DNA from: Nostoc sp. UCD121
GTDB lineage: Bacteria; Cyanobacteriota; Cyanobacteriia; Cyanobacteriales; Nostocaceae
Assembly (NCBI RefSeq): GCF_014222285.1
Contig: NZ_JACKZS010000025.1
Coordinates: 1-58,231 of the forward strand
DNA length: 58,231 nt
Direction of reading: 5' to 3'
This document shows positions 56,542 to 58,231 of this stretch, piece after piece; within the stretch, counting starts at the first letter, position 1, and each line of letters begins with the position of its first letter. The translations under genes were made by a program, and so were the position numbers. The notes under the pieces were generated by a model, which was not told the DNA's origin, did no database searches, and worked only from the letters and a program-made list of their open reading frames with translations.

Positions 56542-57918
56542 TCAACTAGAAAGTATTGTTTGTCTTTTAAATTTAGCCTTTTTAGTAACAACCATTTTTA
56601 CACCGCCGCTAGGGACAATTGTAATACCACGACGGACTGGATGCACTGGACGTTGATCAGTAAGGCTTAATTCAAAACGGGATAATATTATGGCTGTTAC
56701 TAATTTTAGTTCATACATAGAAAATGCTGCACCAATGCAACCGCGATAACCTCCACCGAAAGGCAAATATTCGTAAGGTGAAAATTTTTGATTGAGGAAT
56801 CTTTCTGGACGAAACTGTTCTGGTTCTGGGTAAGTGTCTGTTCGGCGATGTGCTAAATGAATACAGGGAACTAAAACTGTTTCTGATGTAAATTTATGCC
56901 CCATAATTTCCACTGGTTCTTTTACCATTCGTGGTGTGCAAATTAAAGCAATAGGATGAATTCGCAGTGTTTCTTGACAGACGGCGGTGAGATAAGGTAA
57001 TTGTGTAATTGCTTCAGGATTTGTGAGATTCTCCAAGGTATTTAGTTCTTGCATTAGCCGATATTTCACCTTTGGGTGAGAGTGAATTAAATAAAATATC
57101 CAGGCTAATACACCAGATGTAGTTTCATAACCTAACAGCAATAATGAAACTAGTTGATCGCGTAATTCCTGATCTGTCATCTGTTGGCCATTTACATCAT
57201 GTGCTGACATCAGCATACTGAGAATATCTGTACGTGTAGCATCATTTTGCCAACGTCTTTCAGAAATTTCTGCATAGATAAGTTTGTCAATTTGCTCTCG
57301 TCTTTTTAAGAAAATTCCCCAAGGACTCCATGCGCCTAAATCTTTTTGCAGCAAAGGAAAGAAAAACAAGCTGGAATACCAAGGTTTAGTTACGTCTTCT
57401 AATAAAGAACTCAATTGTTCTTTTAATTGTTGGTAGCGCACACCATGAGTAATCCCAAATACCACTTGTAAGATAATTTCTAAAGTGATATTTGACATTA
57501 ATTTGTGTATACAAATCTCTGTACCTGATGTCCAAGTTTGTGTAAGTTCTTCAGTAATTTGGCAAATTGTTTGTCCATAAGATTTTAAATTATCGCCATG
57601 AAATGCTGGTAACAATAGCTGCCGTTGTTGTTGGTGCGATCGCGCTTCTTGAAATACAATAGAATTCTCTCCAAACAAGGGTTTAAACACATGGGTTGCT
57701 TTCTTAAAATCTAACTTGTGTGCAGGGATGGCAAAACAATCACTAATTGCTTGGGGATGGCTAAAAAATACTATTGGTGGCGACTTTAAACCCATTACCC
57801 GCGTTGTAAAAATATCACCGTACTTTGCAGCATACTTTTCTAAAGTTTTCGTAGGTTGAGCAATTAATTGCAGAGTTTGCAGCAAAGCTGGTGTGGTTAG
57901 ACTATCAAGAGTTTTCAT
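56542..57918 (-). CDS. Cytochrome P450 (CYP110-like)
   Basis: A 458-aa soluble P450. The I-helix oxygen-activation motif GYETTSG, the K-helix ETLR in CQETLRIHPIALICT and the heme loop FGGGYRGCIGAAFSMYE with the thiolate Cys are all intact. The length and N-terminus without a membrane anchor fit the CYP110 family common in Nostoc, several members of which hydroxylate fatty acids or terpenes. Its placement upstream of DUF2993 and crtO allows a role on carotenoids or lipids, but that is inference. Confidence 0.9.
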   Translation of the reverse strand: MKTLDSLTTPALLQTLQLIAQPTKTLEKYAAKYGDIFTTRVMGLKSPPIVFFSHPQAISDCFAIPAHKLDFKKATHVFKPLFGENSIVFQEARSHQQQRQLLLPAFHGDNLKSYGQTICQITEELTQTWTSGTEICIHKLMSNITLEIILQVVFGITHGVRYQQLKEQLSSLLEDVTKPWYSSLFFFPLLQKDLGAWSPWGIFLKRREQIDKLIYAEISERRWQNDATRTDILSMLMSAHDVNGQQMTDQELRDQLVSLLLLGYETTSGVLAWIFYLIHSHPKVKYRLMQELNTLENLTNPEAITQLPYLTAVCQETLRIHPIALICTPRMVKEPVEIMGHKFTSETVLVPCIHLAHRRTDTYPEPEQFRPERFLNQKFSPYEYLPFGGGYRGCIGAAFSMYELKLVTAIILSRFELSLTDQRPVHPVRRGITIVPSGGVKMVVTKKAKFKRQTILSS

Positions 57919-58231
57919 TATTTATTTGATACTTTTAGGGTTTAGTAAGCTGCAAATAATTCAACATGCTTGAGAGAAGCCTAGGGTTCATGTCATTATT
58001 TCTGAAAGGTTAAGGTGTTCAGATCCCCAAATTCTTGAAGAAGTTGGGGATCTTGCAACCCAGCAAAATTAATGAGACAGACCACTAGATCCTGCATAAG
58101 CTTAATTTTTAATTAGGGAATTAGAGCAAACCTTTTTAATACTTTGTCGATATGTTTGGGAGTGAATTATCGCTAAGTAAATCATGCTGACAAATCATTA
58201 ACATGAATTTTTACAAAGACAATAATAATAT
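57919..58231. other. Right-end gap with repeats
   Basis: No gene was seen. The P450 promoter lies near 57920-57990. AGATCCCCAA (58021-58030) and TTGGGGATCT (58044-58053) form a hairpin related to the inner stem of the element at 53716-53820, and the CTAGTRGTCTGTC-type segment at 58066-58087 matches 29432-29455 inverted. Confidence 0.6.

Overview
The window reads as chromosome of a filamentous, phycoerythrin-making cyanobacterium of the Nostoc type. Supporting signs are: psaA-psaB and psaX for photosystem I; a phycoerythrin locus (cpeBA with CpeS, CpeZ, CpeY and a CpeF-like lyase); an nblA gene; crtO; very frequent GCGATCGC (HIP1) octamers; and heptanucleotide tandem repeats (STRR type) in most gaps between genes. 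No tRNA, rRNA, CRISPR array or intact insertion sequence was recognised.

Layout. 1-8.9 kb: response regulator, lipA, psaX (49 codons), an amino-acid permease gene, a hybrid histidine kinase, larE, a DUF4864 protein and an SGNH esterase. 8.9-9.9 kb: a decayed patch with one small ORF, the wreck of a DNA methyltransferase and the C-terminal remnant of a MazF/PemK toxin. 9.9-14.5 kb: psaA-psaB on the minus strand, with a terminator after psaB and a long repeat-built hairpin between the genes. 15-21.6 kb: a proline-rich lipoprotein, glutaminase, a thioredoxin-NHL protein, a HAD-DUF952 fusion and an RluA-type pseudouridine synthase.

21.8-31 kb is the most coherent region, a phycoerythrin island: cpcG linker, an HExxH metalloprotease-like gene overlapping cpeS by 4 bp, nblA, cpeB-cpeA, cpeZ, cpeF preceded by a 79-aa coiled-coil gene, a DUF1838-like gene and cpeY. 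Apo-subunits, chromophore lyases, a chaperone-like protein, a rod-core linker and a degradation adaptor sit together. The metalloprotease-like, coiled-coil and DUF1838-like genes have no role I can name, and they are the best candidates for undescribed parts of phycoerythrin assembly or turnover. The phycoerythrin linkers cpeCDE, cpeT, cpeR and the pebAB pigment genes are not in the window.

31-58 kb: glgA, hemC, a histidine-kinase remnant, an LprI-like protein, a lipid kinase, a metallophosphoesterase, mutS, a small membrane protein, an FkbM methyltransferase, an LpxB-like glycosyltransferase, a STAND-like TPR protein lacking its P-loop, a pentapeptide-repeat protein, the glycine cleavage genes gcvT-gcvH-gcvP, an SDR reductase, a TPR lipoprotein, a MITE-like element, then crtO, a DUF2993 gene and a CYP110-like P450 in one direction.

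Repeats have entered genes as well as gaps. The mutS, LpxB-like and hybrid-kinase reading frames carry in-frame STRR-like inserts at domain joints. All identifications come from reading the sequence and recalling protein families. No database search was run.
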